Of a stretch of DNA of 21,747 nucleotides, positions 1-7,864 are shown piece by piece. How positions within the stretch are numbered: the first letter of the stretch is position 1; each line of letters starts with the position of its first letter. The translations under genes were made by a program, and so were the position numbers. Source of the stretch: Chara braunii (Eukaryota; Streptophyta; Charophyceae; Charales; Characeae); assembly GCA_003427395.1 (NCBI GenBank), contig BFEA01000035.1, positions 2,145,393 through 2,167,139 of the forward strand, in the 5' to 3' direction. Under the pieces are notes generated by a model. The model searched no databases. It worked only from the letters and a program-made list of their open reading frames with translations, and was not told the origin of the DNA.

Positions 1-254
1 TTTTTTTTAATCAACCAATTCAATTACCTGTCAAATCTGGACAGGACGGCCTTTCAGGCCTTTTTTTATTGTCATTATAGTATTATATTGTCATTGGAAC
101 CTTGCTGCCTCTTCGGACTTAAAAAGCCCACCAAAAAAAAAAAAAAAAAAAAAAAAAAAAACGCCAAATGTATCTTTAGAATCCTAGCAGCTAGCCCCCT
201 TCAGTTGCAAGGCTCTAGAGTCTACACTCTAGACCCTTTGTGTCGAGTGGATCT
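1..254. other. Unassigned sequence with long poly-A tract
   Basis: This stretch holds no recognisable gene. It contains an uninterrupted run of 29 A at 133-161, which could be the tail of a retroposed sequence on the plus strand or simple slippage. A small palindromic patch built on TCTAGA lies at about 213-236. No body of a retroelement could be identified upstream of the A run. Confidence 0.5.
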
Positions 255-505
255 TTATCCCTCCTCCCCCCCATACCACTTTAAGTCCAGCGATGGTAGC
301 TCAGACGGGGTAAAGGGATCAGGAAAAAGTTCTGGAGGTCTCAATGAAGCTCCTGGCTGGATGTTAAGCCAGTCTTGAAAGGTGATGTGGTAGTCCCTTT
401 TGAAAATGACCTCATCCCCTTCCCCTCCTGGCCGATTCACATCCCCCAGACTCTCCTCTGACACCTTGCCCAACCAGTCCAATTTGAATTTCTGATTTTT
501 TTGTT
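255..505 (-). pseudogene. Fragment of unrecognised repeat protein, copy 1
   Basis: This minus-strand open frame ends at a TAA (255-257) and can be followed upstream to about position 505. I do not recognise the family. The support for coding is comparative: its product aligns without a gap over about 78 residues with the frame at 1987-2462, with roughly 40% identity by eye. Shared blocks in order are KF..DWLG, K.DY, F..W, SLR..E.F, F.PSEL and DL...GG..G. Equal spacing with diverged residues suggests past selection at the protein level. The frame is soluble-looking and rich in acidic residues and proline, with no membrane segment. No convincing upstream exon was found and the aligned part starts without a methionine, so this is probably the C-terminal end of a larger product, or a remnant of a mobile-element protein. 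The function is unknown. Confidence 0.5.
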
Positions 506-1500
506 TAAACCACCAGTACCACTAGTACCTTTGGCGCGTGGGAAAATAGCAGGCCTCCGGTGGGCCTCCGACCTTTTCGGTGGCCGAAACGAAACGACGG
601 CCGCCAATCAGATTTATCAATGGCAGCCGTCATCGGGCCCAGCCTCCAAAACTTTAGGAGTTTGGGAAAACGTCCACTTTTCCCTATTTTCCCACCGCAC
701 CAAAGGTACTAGGGAGCTTTTTCAATTACAAGCTGGGAAGCAGGCCCAGCGTCCCTCACATGAATAGCCACGGCCCACAGGGATGAGCCAGGCACACCGC
801 CGGCCAGGCTTAAGTTCAAGAAATTTAAGAAATTTAACTTTGTCTTTGTCAACTCTGTAAAAATCAGTCCTGAAGTCACAATGCTGGCTTACAATCCGTA
901 ATAAAGAAACATCTCATCTATCTAGTACACTCTATTCTATCTATACTCTGTTCTTATTCCTTCAGGCACTGATTACCTACCCGTCCTACGTGTAATTTAG
1001 ATCGTTTTTTGGTTGTGTGCGTACTTAATTTCTCTTCTCATATGCTCTTCTGATTTTCATTTCCTGTGCACAGGATTGCATAGATTCTTGATTCTCACAG
1101 TACCACCAGCCTGGTTTCCAATAAGAGTCCCCATCCAGAAGTTATGATCCAAGACAAGGTCCCTCACTCGCTCTCACCCTTGTGCCCCCTTTTTTCGAGT
1201 ATTGGATGGTGAACGTGGAATGCACCAACAAAACCTATTCAGGAGGCTGGCATTAGAATGCCAATCTTTAAGGGAAGGACAATGGGCCTTTTCGTCTGTA
1301 TTCACTCCTCGCAACTTGCAACCGTGGGCCCAAGGGCCTACTTGTTTTCCATAAGAAGGGAAAAGGGCAGAGAAGATGGGAGTCGTAGAGGCACAAGGAA
1401 CTAGGAACTGACATTTTGTTAAAAAAAATAAAATTGACATTTTCCCCCCCTTGCAGTGAGGCTTGCATGGCTTTCTTTTTTTTTTTTTTTTACCCACAAG
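506..1500. other. Unassigned sequence, no gene seen
   Basis: Nothing convincing was found in about 1 kb. A 88-codon frame at 501-767 has no recognisable motif and no relative elsewhere in the window. The overlapping minus-strand frames at 1174-1497 run into homopolymers. A run of T lies at about 1475-1491, close to the start of the SINE-like copy at 1503. Confidence 0.5.
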
Positions 1501-1502
1501 CT

Positions 1503-1645
1503 ACACCAGCCATCATTTCGAAGGTGGTACGAGCATCCCCAGGAAGCGGGCCGGTGCAGGCTCCATCTATTGGTGGGTAGCGGCACCTGCTCGAAACCGG
1601 GTGCAGTGTCCCTAGCAGAATATAGCAACGTAATAAGTCATTTGA
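1503..1645 (+). repeat. SINE-like structured repeat, copy A
   Basis: This is one of three well-matched copies of a dispersed repeat, the others being minus 1780-1935 and plus 3585-3775. The shared core runs from GGTGGTACGAGCAT through GCTCCATCTATTGGTGG to GAAACCGGGTGCAG. The first block resembles a tRNA A-box/D-loop and the last is loosely B-box-like, so a tRNA-derived SINE is the leading idea, though the spacing between the blocks is longer than in a tRNA. This copy has the weakest first stem of the three. Similarity to copy B continues into a 3' tail (GCAGAA...AATA...TCA). No clean target-site duplication was found. Confidence 0.5.
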
Positions 1646-1779
1646 ACTAGTTTGAAGGGGGCAAAACCACCTCTTCAGCCCCCTTGAATGTAGGCCACCA
1701 GATCCAACTCTATTTCCTCGTGGTTAAAACCCCCCAATAAAGATCTTTAAAGTTGGTCATCCTGAGCATCAACATTCCC

Positions 1780-1935
1780 CCCCCCTCATTGATGTATTGT
1801 TCTGCAAAGCTGTATTTAAGGGACGCTGGACCCGGTTTCCAGCAGGTGTTGCTCCCCACCAATAGATGGAGCGGCCCGCTAGGCAAAGCCTCAATCCTGG
1901 TGGTTCTCTTACCACCACCAGGATAGTGGTCTTGC
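1780..1935 (-). repeat. SINE-like structured repeat, copy B
   Basis: This copy is inverted relative to copy A. Read on the minus strand, it folds into three consecutive stem-loops. The first is CCTGGTGG / CCACCAGG round the loop TGGTAAGAGAA. The second is GCTCC / GGAGC round a loop containing ATCTATTGGTG. The third is GCTGG / CCAGC round AAACCGGGT. The 3' block (plus strand 1819-1841) recurs exactly at 6515-6537. It lies head-on to copy A about 130 bp away, so the pair could itself form a larger foldback. Confidence 0.55.
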
Positions 1936-2220
1936 ACAAGGGCCTTTTTCAACAACAACAAAAAAAATAATAATAATAAAAAAATCCCCCGCCCCCCCGC
2001 CAAACTACTGTAGATCTACCAGTGCAAGCTCTGAAGGGGGGAACAGTTCTAGGAATTCCTCAGCATTCCTTAGAGAGCCCTTTGGCTTAAAGTCAAACCA
2101 GGAATTGAATATCGGCTTGTAATCGTTTTTGAGTGGCATTTTAGACCCATTATCGCCAGCCCATTCCGCTTTTCCCACCTTCCTCTCTCCAAAATCCCCA
2201 AGCCAGTCCTGTTCAAATTT

Positions 2221-2236
2221 CGAGATAACTTTTCTA
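2221..2236. repeat. Target-site duplication, left
   Basis: CGAGATAACTTTTCTA is repeated exactly at 2367-2382, on either side of the U6 copy. An exact 16-bp direct repeat flanking a full-length small RNA sequence is the usual mark of LINE-type target-primed reverse transcription. Confidence 0.85.
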
Positions 2237-2366
2237 TAAAAAAAAAAAGAATTGGACCATTTTTTTCTCGATTTATGCGTGTCACTATCGATCCTTGCGC
2301 AGTGGCCACGCTAATCTTCCTTCTCCGTATTGTTCCAATTTTTTTAACAGATGTCCCGAAGGGCAA
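2237..2366 (-). ncRNA. U6: U6 spliceosomal snRNA retropseudogene
   Basis: Read on the minus strand, the segment opens with the U6 5' stem-loop (CCCTTCGGGACATC). It continues with AATTGGAACAATAC, then GATTAGCGTGGCC, CTGCGCAAGGAT and GACACGCATAAATCGAGA, and ends with ATGGTCC and an oligo-T run. These are the hallmark blocks of U6 RNA in the plant form, including the ACAGAGA region (here ACGGAGA plus an insertion). The copy is not functional-looking. It has about three extra bases after the ACAGAGA-like box, an insertion of about seven bases between AGGAT and GACACGC, longer A runs at two places and point changes. It begins at nucleotide 1 of the RNA, ends in the transcript's T tail, lacks a poly-A tail and is bracketed by exact 16-bp repeats. 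That means it was copied from RNA rather than moved as DNA. No plant U6 promoter elements (USE, TATA) could exist upstream, because the duplication abuts the RNA start. Confidence 0.85.
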
Positions 2367-2382
2367 CGAGATAACTTTTCTA
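2367..2382. repeat. Target-site duplication, right
   Basis: This is an exact copy of 2221-2236. Counting it once restores a continuous reading frame across the insertion point, which supports it as the pre-insertion target. Confidence 0.85.
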
Positions 2383-2465
2383 ATATCCGAGTTTGCTGAA
2401 AAGTCCCAGTTTCCCAGTTTCACAGTTTTCCGTGTTTTTTGTGAATCCATACTACTACACACCTG

Positions 2466-3083
2466 GAAGAAATGAATGTCGGCTTAGGAAGAGCATTCCT
2501 TTATAATTAAGGCATGCATGATTCAATATTAGATTGTGGGGCTTTACTCTCGCAGAGGACATAATGTGCCAACGAGGAAAAACCCTGGAGTGGTGGAGTG
2601 AACATCCCAGCATCTTCCTTCTGCCTCGTCCCCACTCGGGCAACGAATACCTCCCTTCTATTGAGGTTTGTACTAGCACGGATTCGAAAAAATGCAAAAA
2701 GACCGAGAAAATTAGACATTCAATTCCATGCAATTAAAACTATCGGTTTTAACGAAATGGCAGTTTCGAGGACTCCGAGGCAGAGCTGTATCAGGATGTG
2801 CATTACGGAGGGAAGTCGCACAAAGCCAACAAATTGAATGGTAATATGAAAGCAAAAGGAACGTAGACGTATACCTCTGTCCTGGTAGAATTATCGCCTG
2901 GCCGTCCGCGTGGATCAACCTGAATGTATCCAGATCCAGATCCAGATTCATTCATCCATCCAAGATGCACCCAAGCATTAGTACCTTTACATAAACTGTA
3001 CTGTCATGACGTGATGTGAGGCAAAAGATTTAACACGGTGCTTTCAGGTTCCTAGACTTCAGGTTTCTTTCATTTCCACACTA
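2466..3083. other. Unassigned sequence, no gene seen
   Basis: Several overlapping frames of 66 to 92 codons occur on both strands, with no recognisable motif. A short tandem of AGATCC hexamers (CCAGATCCAGATCCAGATT) lies at about 2931-2949. Nothing else stands out. Confidence 0.5.
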
Positions 3084-3193
3084 CTACCGTCTTCACCGAA
3101 TAGAACGCCTGGTCGTTATAGCTGTATGTGGCACAACTTTCAGCCCAGATACGGCTATTATTACCAGGCCTTCTATTCGGGTGAAGACGGTAG
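3084..3193. mobile_element. Palindromic MITE-like element 1 (group I)
   Basis: The 110-bp segment is almost entirely an inverted repeat. Its left end is CTACCGTCTTCACC followed by GAATAGAACGCCTGGT, and the right end is its reverse complement with one base more. A TA dinucleotide lies at each end (3085-3086 and 3191-3192), as expected if TA is the duplicated target of a Tc1/mariner-type transposase. No transposase is encoded, so it would be non-autonomous. It shares its interior in inverted orientation with the element at 5515-5625. Confidence 0.75.
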
Positions 3194-3363
3194 TCCTAAA
3201 TACCTTTCTCGTTGTCCTATGGCATGCAAGTTTATGCAGAGGTAAAGTAAACAGTTCAATTCCTAACAGATCCAAAATATGAAGATCAGCAGACGAATAC
3301 AATAATTTTAGGGGTGAACTTACTCAAAATCAGAGGGGAGGGGGCAAGAGGGGGGGGAGGGCG

Positions 3364-3474
3364 CTACCTTCTTCCCCCGAATACAATGTACGGTCATTAT
3401 AGCTATATTTGAGGCATCTTTCTGTCTTGATACAGCCATAATCACCGTACGTTGTATTCGGGAGAAGAAGGTAG
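3364..3474. mobile_element. Palindromic MITE-like element 2 (group II)
   Basis: This is a 111-bp foldback with ends CTACCTTCTTCCCCCGAATA and its complement, and inner arms ACAATGTACGGTCATTATAGC. It differs from group I by GAATACAAC in place of GAATAGAAC and by its centre. TA flanks both ends. A purine-rich G tract (3339-3361) lies just upstream. Confidence 0.75.
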
Positions 3475-3584
3475 GTGGCTGGGGTTCCCATGACTTTGCT
3501 TGTCCTTTTCGCTTTCCAAGAAACAGGGACCACTGTCCAAGGCTCTGATTTTCCCTCTTTTTTCAAGGGGTGGTGGGTGTGGTT

Positions 3585-3775
3585 AACATCATCAGCCAAC
3601 CAACCGACCCATGGAGGTGATAAGAGCATCCTCCATGGGAGGGTTTCCCCAGTAGTGATCGCTCCAATCCGTTGGTGGGGAGCTGCACCTGCTGGAAACC
3701 AGGTCCGGCATCCCTTCAACTTGAACATGCATAATCAGAACTCACTCTGCAAAAAGCATACTAGCATTCATTGCC
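3585..3775 (+). repeat. SINE-like structured repeat, copy C
   Basis: This copy is in the same orientation as copy A. Its first stem is CCCATGGAGG / CCTCCATGGG (3608-3639), ten perfect pairs round the loop TGATAAGAGCAT. The loop matches copies A and B but the stem sequence is different from copy B, and pairing is kept. The second stem GCTCC / GGAGC (3661-3682) and the third, GCTGG / CCGGC with one mismatch, are also present. Similarity with copy B resumes in the tail after an insertion (CTGCAAAAAGCATAC). It lies between MITE-like elements 2 and 3. Confidence 0.55.
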
Positions 3776-3881
3776 CCCTAATTTAGGAGAATCTGATTAG
3801 CTGTCCGCCTTTTTTTTCGTTTCCTATTAATACAGAACGTCTGCCTTACTCGTCACTGCTTGGACGAGATCCTTATGGAAG

Positions 3882-3992
3882 CTACAGTCTTCCCCCGAAT
3901 AGAACGCACGGTCATTATGGCGGAATTTGGACCGAAAGATAGGCCAAATTCAGCTATAATGACCGTGCATTGTATTCGGGGGAAGAGTGTAG
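3882..3992. mobile_element. Palindromic MITE-like element 3 (group II)
   Basis: This is a 111-bp foldback with left end CTACAGTCTTCCCCCGAATA and right end GTATTCGGGGGAAGAGTGTAG. Inner arms carry CGCACGGTCATTATGGC. TA flanks both ends. It is close to element 2 in sequence and shares its centre with element 5 at 19489-19589. Confidence 0.75.
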
Positions 3993-5032
3993 CTATTCTA
4001 CAAGTTTTGTCAACAGCTAAAGATTCAATATGCCCTTTATCATGATGGCTTTTTGCTATTTACTGGGCATGGGGAGAATAAGAGTGAAAAAAAATTTGAA
4101 GGCATTTTTCCGTCCTTCCAGGTGAAATGAGTGGCACATCATCTGGCAGTGTGCGAAGACAATGCGGGTGCTCTTGTGTAAGATGGGCAGCAGCACCTCA
4201 CCATGATACACGTGTGTGGTGGCACACCGGTTATATTCTAGAACAGATCCTGAAAGCTTTGAAACGATGGGCCTGCTGCCAATACCATAACATACTTCCT
4301 CACTCTTCATTATTCCTTCCCTTTGCCGTCAACACATGGCCAACAACCTGTCCTAAGGCTTGTAGTAGGCTTGTTTTGACGTTTGCAGAGAACCTGATTT
4401 CTAACAGCGGGGTGAGGGGTACACGTCATGAGCCTCCTCCTCCAGACAGGCTTCACAAGAAATCGATTGGGGTAGGTGGTTGGCACGGACAGAAAAGAGG
4501 CTGAGAGGAATGTCGTGTATCCGGCAAACCACACGCAGTGAAATGAAGGGTACTACTGTAGATTACATCCAGTCAAAAACACAATATACTGCAGGCTGCA
4601 GAGGCAGCAAGCAAACAGAGGTGCCCGCTACTGAAAAAGGTCTTCTTTAGCGAGTGGTAGCCGAGTACGCAATGAAAAGCATCTGCTGTGCAATCCTTCT
4701 CCCATGTGACCTTTTGTGTAGTCCTCGCAGAACCCTATGGGAACACTTCTGCCTTCCCTTCATACACCAGCAGTCCACAAATTGCCTTATCTATGTGGTG
4801 AAAGCCCGCTAGTCTCTAGCTGTCCGTGATTATATTAGGGAGTTGTGTTCATGCCAGATGAATTCTGAGCCTCCTCTCCTATTCCCTTCCCCCTCTGTGT
4901 TTTGTTTTACGCTGCCCATCTCCCCCTACCACTATTGAGTTTCCCCTCCCCCCACTTTCCCAAGTCGAATAGTGGATTGAATCGGCTGTATCAGTGAGTA
5001 ATAATTATCGGGAGATAAGGGAGGCAGTGGCT
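3993..5032. other. Unassigned sequence, no gene seen
   Basis: About 1 kb holds no recognisable gene. Frames at 4056-4310 (minus) and 4127-4504 (plus) overlap each other and carry no motif. The only structure noticed is an 8-bp inverted repeat, CCACTATT / AATAGTGG, at 4929-4975 round a pyrimidine-rich spacer. Confidence 0.5.
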
Positions 5033-5097
5033 GCGGGTTGAGGGGAGGGTGTGGGGAGAAGAGGGGGGGGAGGGGGGAAGGGGGGGAGGGGGGGGAA
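5033..5097 (+). repeat. G-rich purine tract
   Basis: Repeated runs of four to nine G separated by A or AA make this a strong G-quadruplex-forming tract on the plus strand. It is low-complexity sequence with no evidence of function. Confidence 0.6.
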
Positions 5098-5180
5098 TAG
5101 ATAGGCACTTGTAGGGGCTTGTATTTGCAGCATGTATCCTGATTTAGGAATGTGTGCTGATATCACTCATTCTCTTCTCA

Positions 5181-5300
5181 GGAGGAATCAGAATGAAATT
5201 CGTCATTTCGAAGGGGACCTCAAAGTTCTTCAGTTGCAGTTTTTGCCACTGGGATTCAGTGCCTTGCCACCTCTTCCAGATGATGTTATCACTTTGGTCT
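5181..5300 (+). other. Exon-like segment of unknown identity
   Basis: The bases before 5181 look like a strong 3' splice site, with a CTGAT branch-point-like sequence followed by a pyrimidine-rich stretch ending TTCTCTTCTCAG. A second acceptor-like TTTGCAG lies at about 5124-5130. An open frame crosses both acceptors and continues until it enters the dispersed repeat at 5301. I do not recognise the encoded peptide and see no downstream donor, so it may be a captured exon fragment or chance. Confidence 0.2.
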
Positions 5301-5421
5301 CTGTTAAATATTTAATAGAGACAACTGCGCCTGTGACCGCCGCAGAGTTCCAAATTCGCAGTAGGGAATAACAGCTGACTGCAATCTGAACACAGTGCAG
5401 TTCGAAACTGCAAAAAAAACA
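5301..5421 (-). repeat. Dispersed repeat R, copy 1
   Basis: On the minus strand this matches 6700-6832 on the plus strand. Shared blocks, in order, are GCAGTTTCGAACTGC (CTAACTGC in copy 2), CTGTTATTCC, CTGCGAATT.GGAACT.TGC, CGGTCAC, GCGCAGTT and a tail CTCTATTAAATATTTA. The two copies lie in opposite orientation about 1.4 kb apart. The family is not recognised. Confidence 0.6.
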
Positions 5422-5514
5422 GGTACCCGTAGCGGTACCGGTCCTCCCAGCTCAACAATTGGCAAAAATGGGACGTACCGGAACCAGTACCGGTCGTTTT
5501 CCCAGGGGTGTGGC

Positions 5515-5625
5515 CTACTGTTTTCACCCGAATAGAACGCCTGGTAATTATCACCGTATCTGGGCTGGAAGTTGTGCCAAATATGGTTATAATAACCGGG
5601 CGTTCTATTCGGGTGAAGACGGTAG
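5515..5625. mobile_element. Palindromic MITE-like element 4 (group I)
   Basis: This is a 111-bp foldback with ends CTACTGTTTTCACCCGAATA and TATTCGGGTGAAGACGGTAG and inner arms AGAACGCC.GGT. TA flanks both ends. Its interior is the reverse complement of element 1's, so the two inserted or were fixed in opposite orientations. A 37-bp minisatellite starts one base after its right end. Confidence 0.75.
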
Positions 5626-5626
5626 G

Positions 5627-5790
5627 CATCTCGGTCGTGGCCCAGCCACGGGCATGGCCTAGACATCTCGGCCGTGGCCCAGCCATGGCCGTGGCCAAGA
5701 CATCTCGGCCATGGCCCAGCCACGGGTGTGGCCTAGACACCTCGGCCGTGGCATAAGCACCTCGCCCGTGGCCCAGTCACGGGTGCGCAG
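5627..5790. repeat. 37-bp palindromic minisatellite
   Basis: Units starting CATCTCGG or CACCTCGG lie at 5627, 5664, 5701 and 5738 (period 37), followed by a shortened unit at 5758. Within each unit GGCC.TGGCCCAGCCA.GG is itself partly palindromic. Open frames on both strands are by-products of the repeat. Confidence 0.75.
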
Positions 5791-5791
5791 A

Positions 5792-6514
5792 AAAAAAAAT
5801 AGTTCCGGTTTTGGGATGGGGGTATGTTGCCCAAGTTTGCAGGAGTGTCATTGTGAAGATAATTTGGCAGGCCAGGAATCAGAAAGTGTTCAAGAATGAA
5901 GCTTTGCACTCAGAGGAATTAAAAGGATCGATCAAGTCGCAGATCAGACTGATTATCATGGCAGATTGGCAAAGGAAGGGACTTTTCTGCTTCTTCCGTA
6001 CCTGGGCAGCACAGGAACATTTTGCATCGGTCTCCCTGGATGGGAAACTGCTCATTAGCCCATGGCCTCTGCCTTGCCCCAAAGGGTGCTCCACGCAAGG
6101 CCGACCAGTCGCTGTAGACAGGCCTCTGTGAAGCCGTTGGTCGAGGCTTGGTTGGTTGTTTCGTGTGGAAAGGGGTTGGCACTGGTAGCCAATTCGTGGG
6201 ATGAGTTCATCGCTCAGTGGCAATATCTAGGACAGTTGCTGGGGTGAAATCCCCTGCCCGCCCCTTACCAGAGAAGGGTAAATCGTGAGTTAACTCATTG
6301 TTTCAGTTCCCTGATTGCTGTTCCTTTCTGTGAGAGGGGTAGGTGGTAAGCTAAGCTGGGTAATGCTCCCGGAGTGCTCCGATTAGCTAGTTGATTCAGA
6401 TGTTGAGAGGGTGAGGGCTCTGTGTCTTTTCTGAGAAGTTGGTAGTGGACAGTCCTTACTAGTACCCTGTTCTTTAGCGGAATTTTGATCCTTGTTCAAG
6501 AGTGGCTTTTGAAT
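5792..6514. other. Unassigned sequence, no gene seen
   Basis: Overlapping frames on both strands (for example 5811-6131 plus and 5879-6223 minus, 106 and 114 codons) have no recognisable motif, and neither strand is favoured. No RNA gene or repeat was recognised. Confidence 0.45.
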
Positions 6515-6537
6515 GGGACGCTGGACCCGGTTTCCAG
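6515..6537 (-). repeat. SINE-like repeat, 3' end fragment (copy D)
   Basis: The block GGGACGCTGGACCCGGTTTC plus CAG is identical to 1819-1841 within copy B. Flanking sequence is not clearly related, so this is a fragment. Confidence 0.5.
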
Positions 6538-6699
6538 TTTGATCTGCTTCCGGGTGGAGATGTGGAGGGATTCCCGGCCTACACTCTTGGATTAGAAAAA
6601 AAAAAAGAAAAAAAAGTTGCAGGCACGAGGAAAAAAAAATATTTTTTTTTGCCACTTCCGAACTTCCAACGGCTAAAAGTGCACAAAGCTGTAACAGTT

Positions 6700-6915
6700 C
6701 TGTTTTTGTTTTCGCAGTTTCTAACTGCCCTCCATCGGCCCAGACCTGCAGCGCCCTGTTATTCCTTCCTGCGAATTCGGAACTGTGCACCGGTCACCCG
6801 CGCAGTTATTTCTATTTAATATTTAGCTTTTCACCTGCGCTGCTGCACAGTTATTTCTATTTAATATTTAGCTTTTCAACCGTGCAGTTGTCTCTATTTA
6901 ATATTTAGCTTTTCG
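6700..6915 (+). repeat. Dispersed repeat R, copy 2, with triplicated tail
   Basis: The first 130 bp match the minus-strand copy at 5301-5421. The tail module CAGTTRTYTCTATTTAATAT plus TTAGCTTTTC then occurs three times, starting at 6803, 6848 and 6885, with short variable linkers between copies. The 5301 copy has one tail module only. Tail multiplication of this type is seen at the 3' ends of some non-autonomous retroelements, but replication slippage is equally possible. Confidence 0.6.
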
Positions 6916-7135
6916 GGTCGATTCAAATGCTCAGAAAAGATTCCCTAATTTGTGTTTTCTGTAGGGGATCCTTTTCCTCTGCACACACTATTCATTTCCT
7001 TCCCGGCTTGGTGGATTTGAGTCCTTGCTGCATCCGTTATTTCCACCTATACCTGGGCTCAGCTGGCTCACCAGATCAGCATGAACAGCCTCAACCTCAT
7101 CATGTATTTAAAGAGGCCTTGACCTGACAGGCGGC

Positions 7136-7548
7136 CTAGTAGGATGAGGCTGATATCCCAGGGCAGGTGGAATCCTGCCATGCCACATCCCAACATCTCC
7201 AGACGTGGGTGGCCATACGGCAAGCTAGGAGGCAGTGTTCCAGGGTGGCCCTGGCCGGGAGAGAGGACTTACCACAGTTGGGGCAAACTGGTGACAGGAT
7301 CCCTTTCTGCTCCAGGTCTGTCCATGTCATTAGCCAGTCTAGGGAAGGCAGGCATCCGTGGAGCACATGCCATCAGTGCAGGGCAAAAAGGTTCGTGGGC
7401 ATTATCTTTGACAAACTTGGCCCAATCGGAGTTATGCAAGGCTTTCCTCTCTATATCAGGGTCTCCCTCTGCCATCTAGCGATCACCACATCAGTGGTTG
7501 AGGCCTGATCAAGGTCTGCCCTACAGCCCTCCTTAAACCACCAGTGCT
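7136..7548 (-). pseudogene. LINE ORF2 C-terminal fragment (zf-RVT region), decayed
   Basis: One minus-strand frame can be read from about 7548 to 7138 with two in-frame stops, TAG at 7451-7453 and TGA at 7373-7375, so it is not functional. After the second stop comes WHVLHGCLPSLDWLMTW, the typical entry to the region downstream of the reverse transcriptase in plant LINE proteins (compare W..LHG.LPT...L). It is followed by a zinc knuckle with the pattern C-x2-C-x12-H-x4-C (CPNC ... EHCLLAC) and VWRCW. This matches the reverse-transcriptase-associated zinc-binding domain of non-LTR retrotransposons. The knuckle cysteines and histidine are all intact. The reverse transcriptase itself is absent upstream, so this is a short piece, probably the 3' end of a truncated insertion. 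Such an element is the expected machinery for U6 retroposition, but this copy cannot have supplied it. Confidence 0.65.
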
Positions 7549-7819
7549 TCTGAGGCACTTTTCTCCGGGGCTGGAAACAGGCTGTGCACTAAAAAAAAAG
7601 GGAAACGGCGCGGGCCTTCTTTTGGCTGGTGCTGCCAGCCATTTTTCTCCCGTTGGCGACCCCAGAAAGTTGAGGCAGCGTGTAAGCCACGTCTTTGAAA
7701 AAATGGCTGGGAAACGTCCTGGTGGTTTAAACCACCACAGTGACTACCTTTCCAGGCAAAGTCGAGAATCCAAAATGTAACATTCCGGGTTCTTCAGAGG
7801 CTTGGGGCTGCTGGACCCG
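7549..7819. other. Unassigned sequence, no gene seen
   Basis: A frame of 78 codons (7544-7780 plus) has no recognisable motif. Nothing else was found. Confidence 0.4.
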
Positions 7820-7864
7820 AATGACTGGCGGCAGCAGTCAAAATGACTGGCGGCAGCAGTCAAA
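7820..7864. repeat. 22-bp tandem duplication
   Basis: Two perfect copies of AATGACTGGCGGCAGCAGTC plus AA lie head to tail. No function is apparent. Confidence 0.8.

Larger units (their letters stand above)
1987..2462 (-). pseudogene. Fragment of unrecognised repeat protein, copy 2, split by U6 insertion
   Basis: This is the second copy of the protein found at 255-505, on the same strand. Upstream of the insertion the frame reads from about 2462 to 2383. It resumes in the same frame at 2236 once the U6 copy and one 16-bp duplication are set aside. Its product keeps the DWLG, DY, W, SLR and PSEL blocks with spacing identical to copy 1. A TAG at 2005-2007 sits where copy 1 has a TGG (Trp), so this copy is broken twice, by insertion and by nonsense. 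Just upstream, on the minus strand, a pyrimidine-rich tract ending in CAG (2463-2465) with a CTAAG branch-point-like sequence looks like a 3' splice site, so this may be the remains of a terminal exon. The family is unknown. Confidence 0.5.

Noticed and set aside
5304-5756. Long overlapping frames on both strands (139, 142 and 82 codons)
   Set aside because: They translate a palindromic MITE and the adjoining 37-bp minisatellite. Both strands are open because the sequence is self-complementary.
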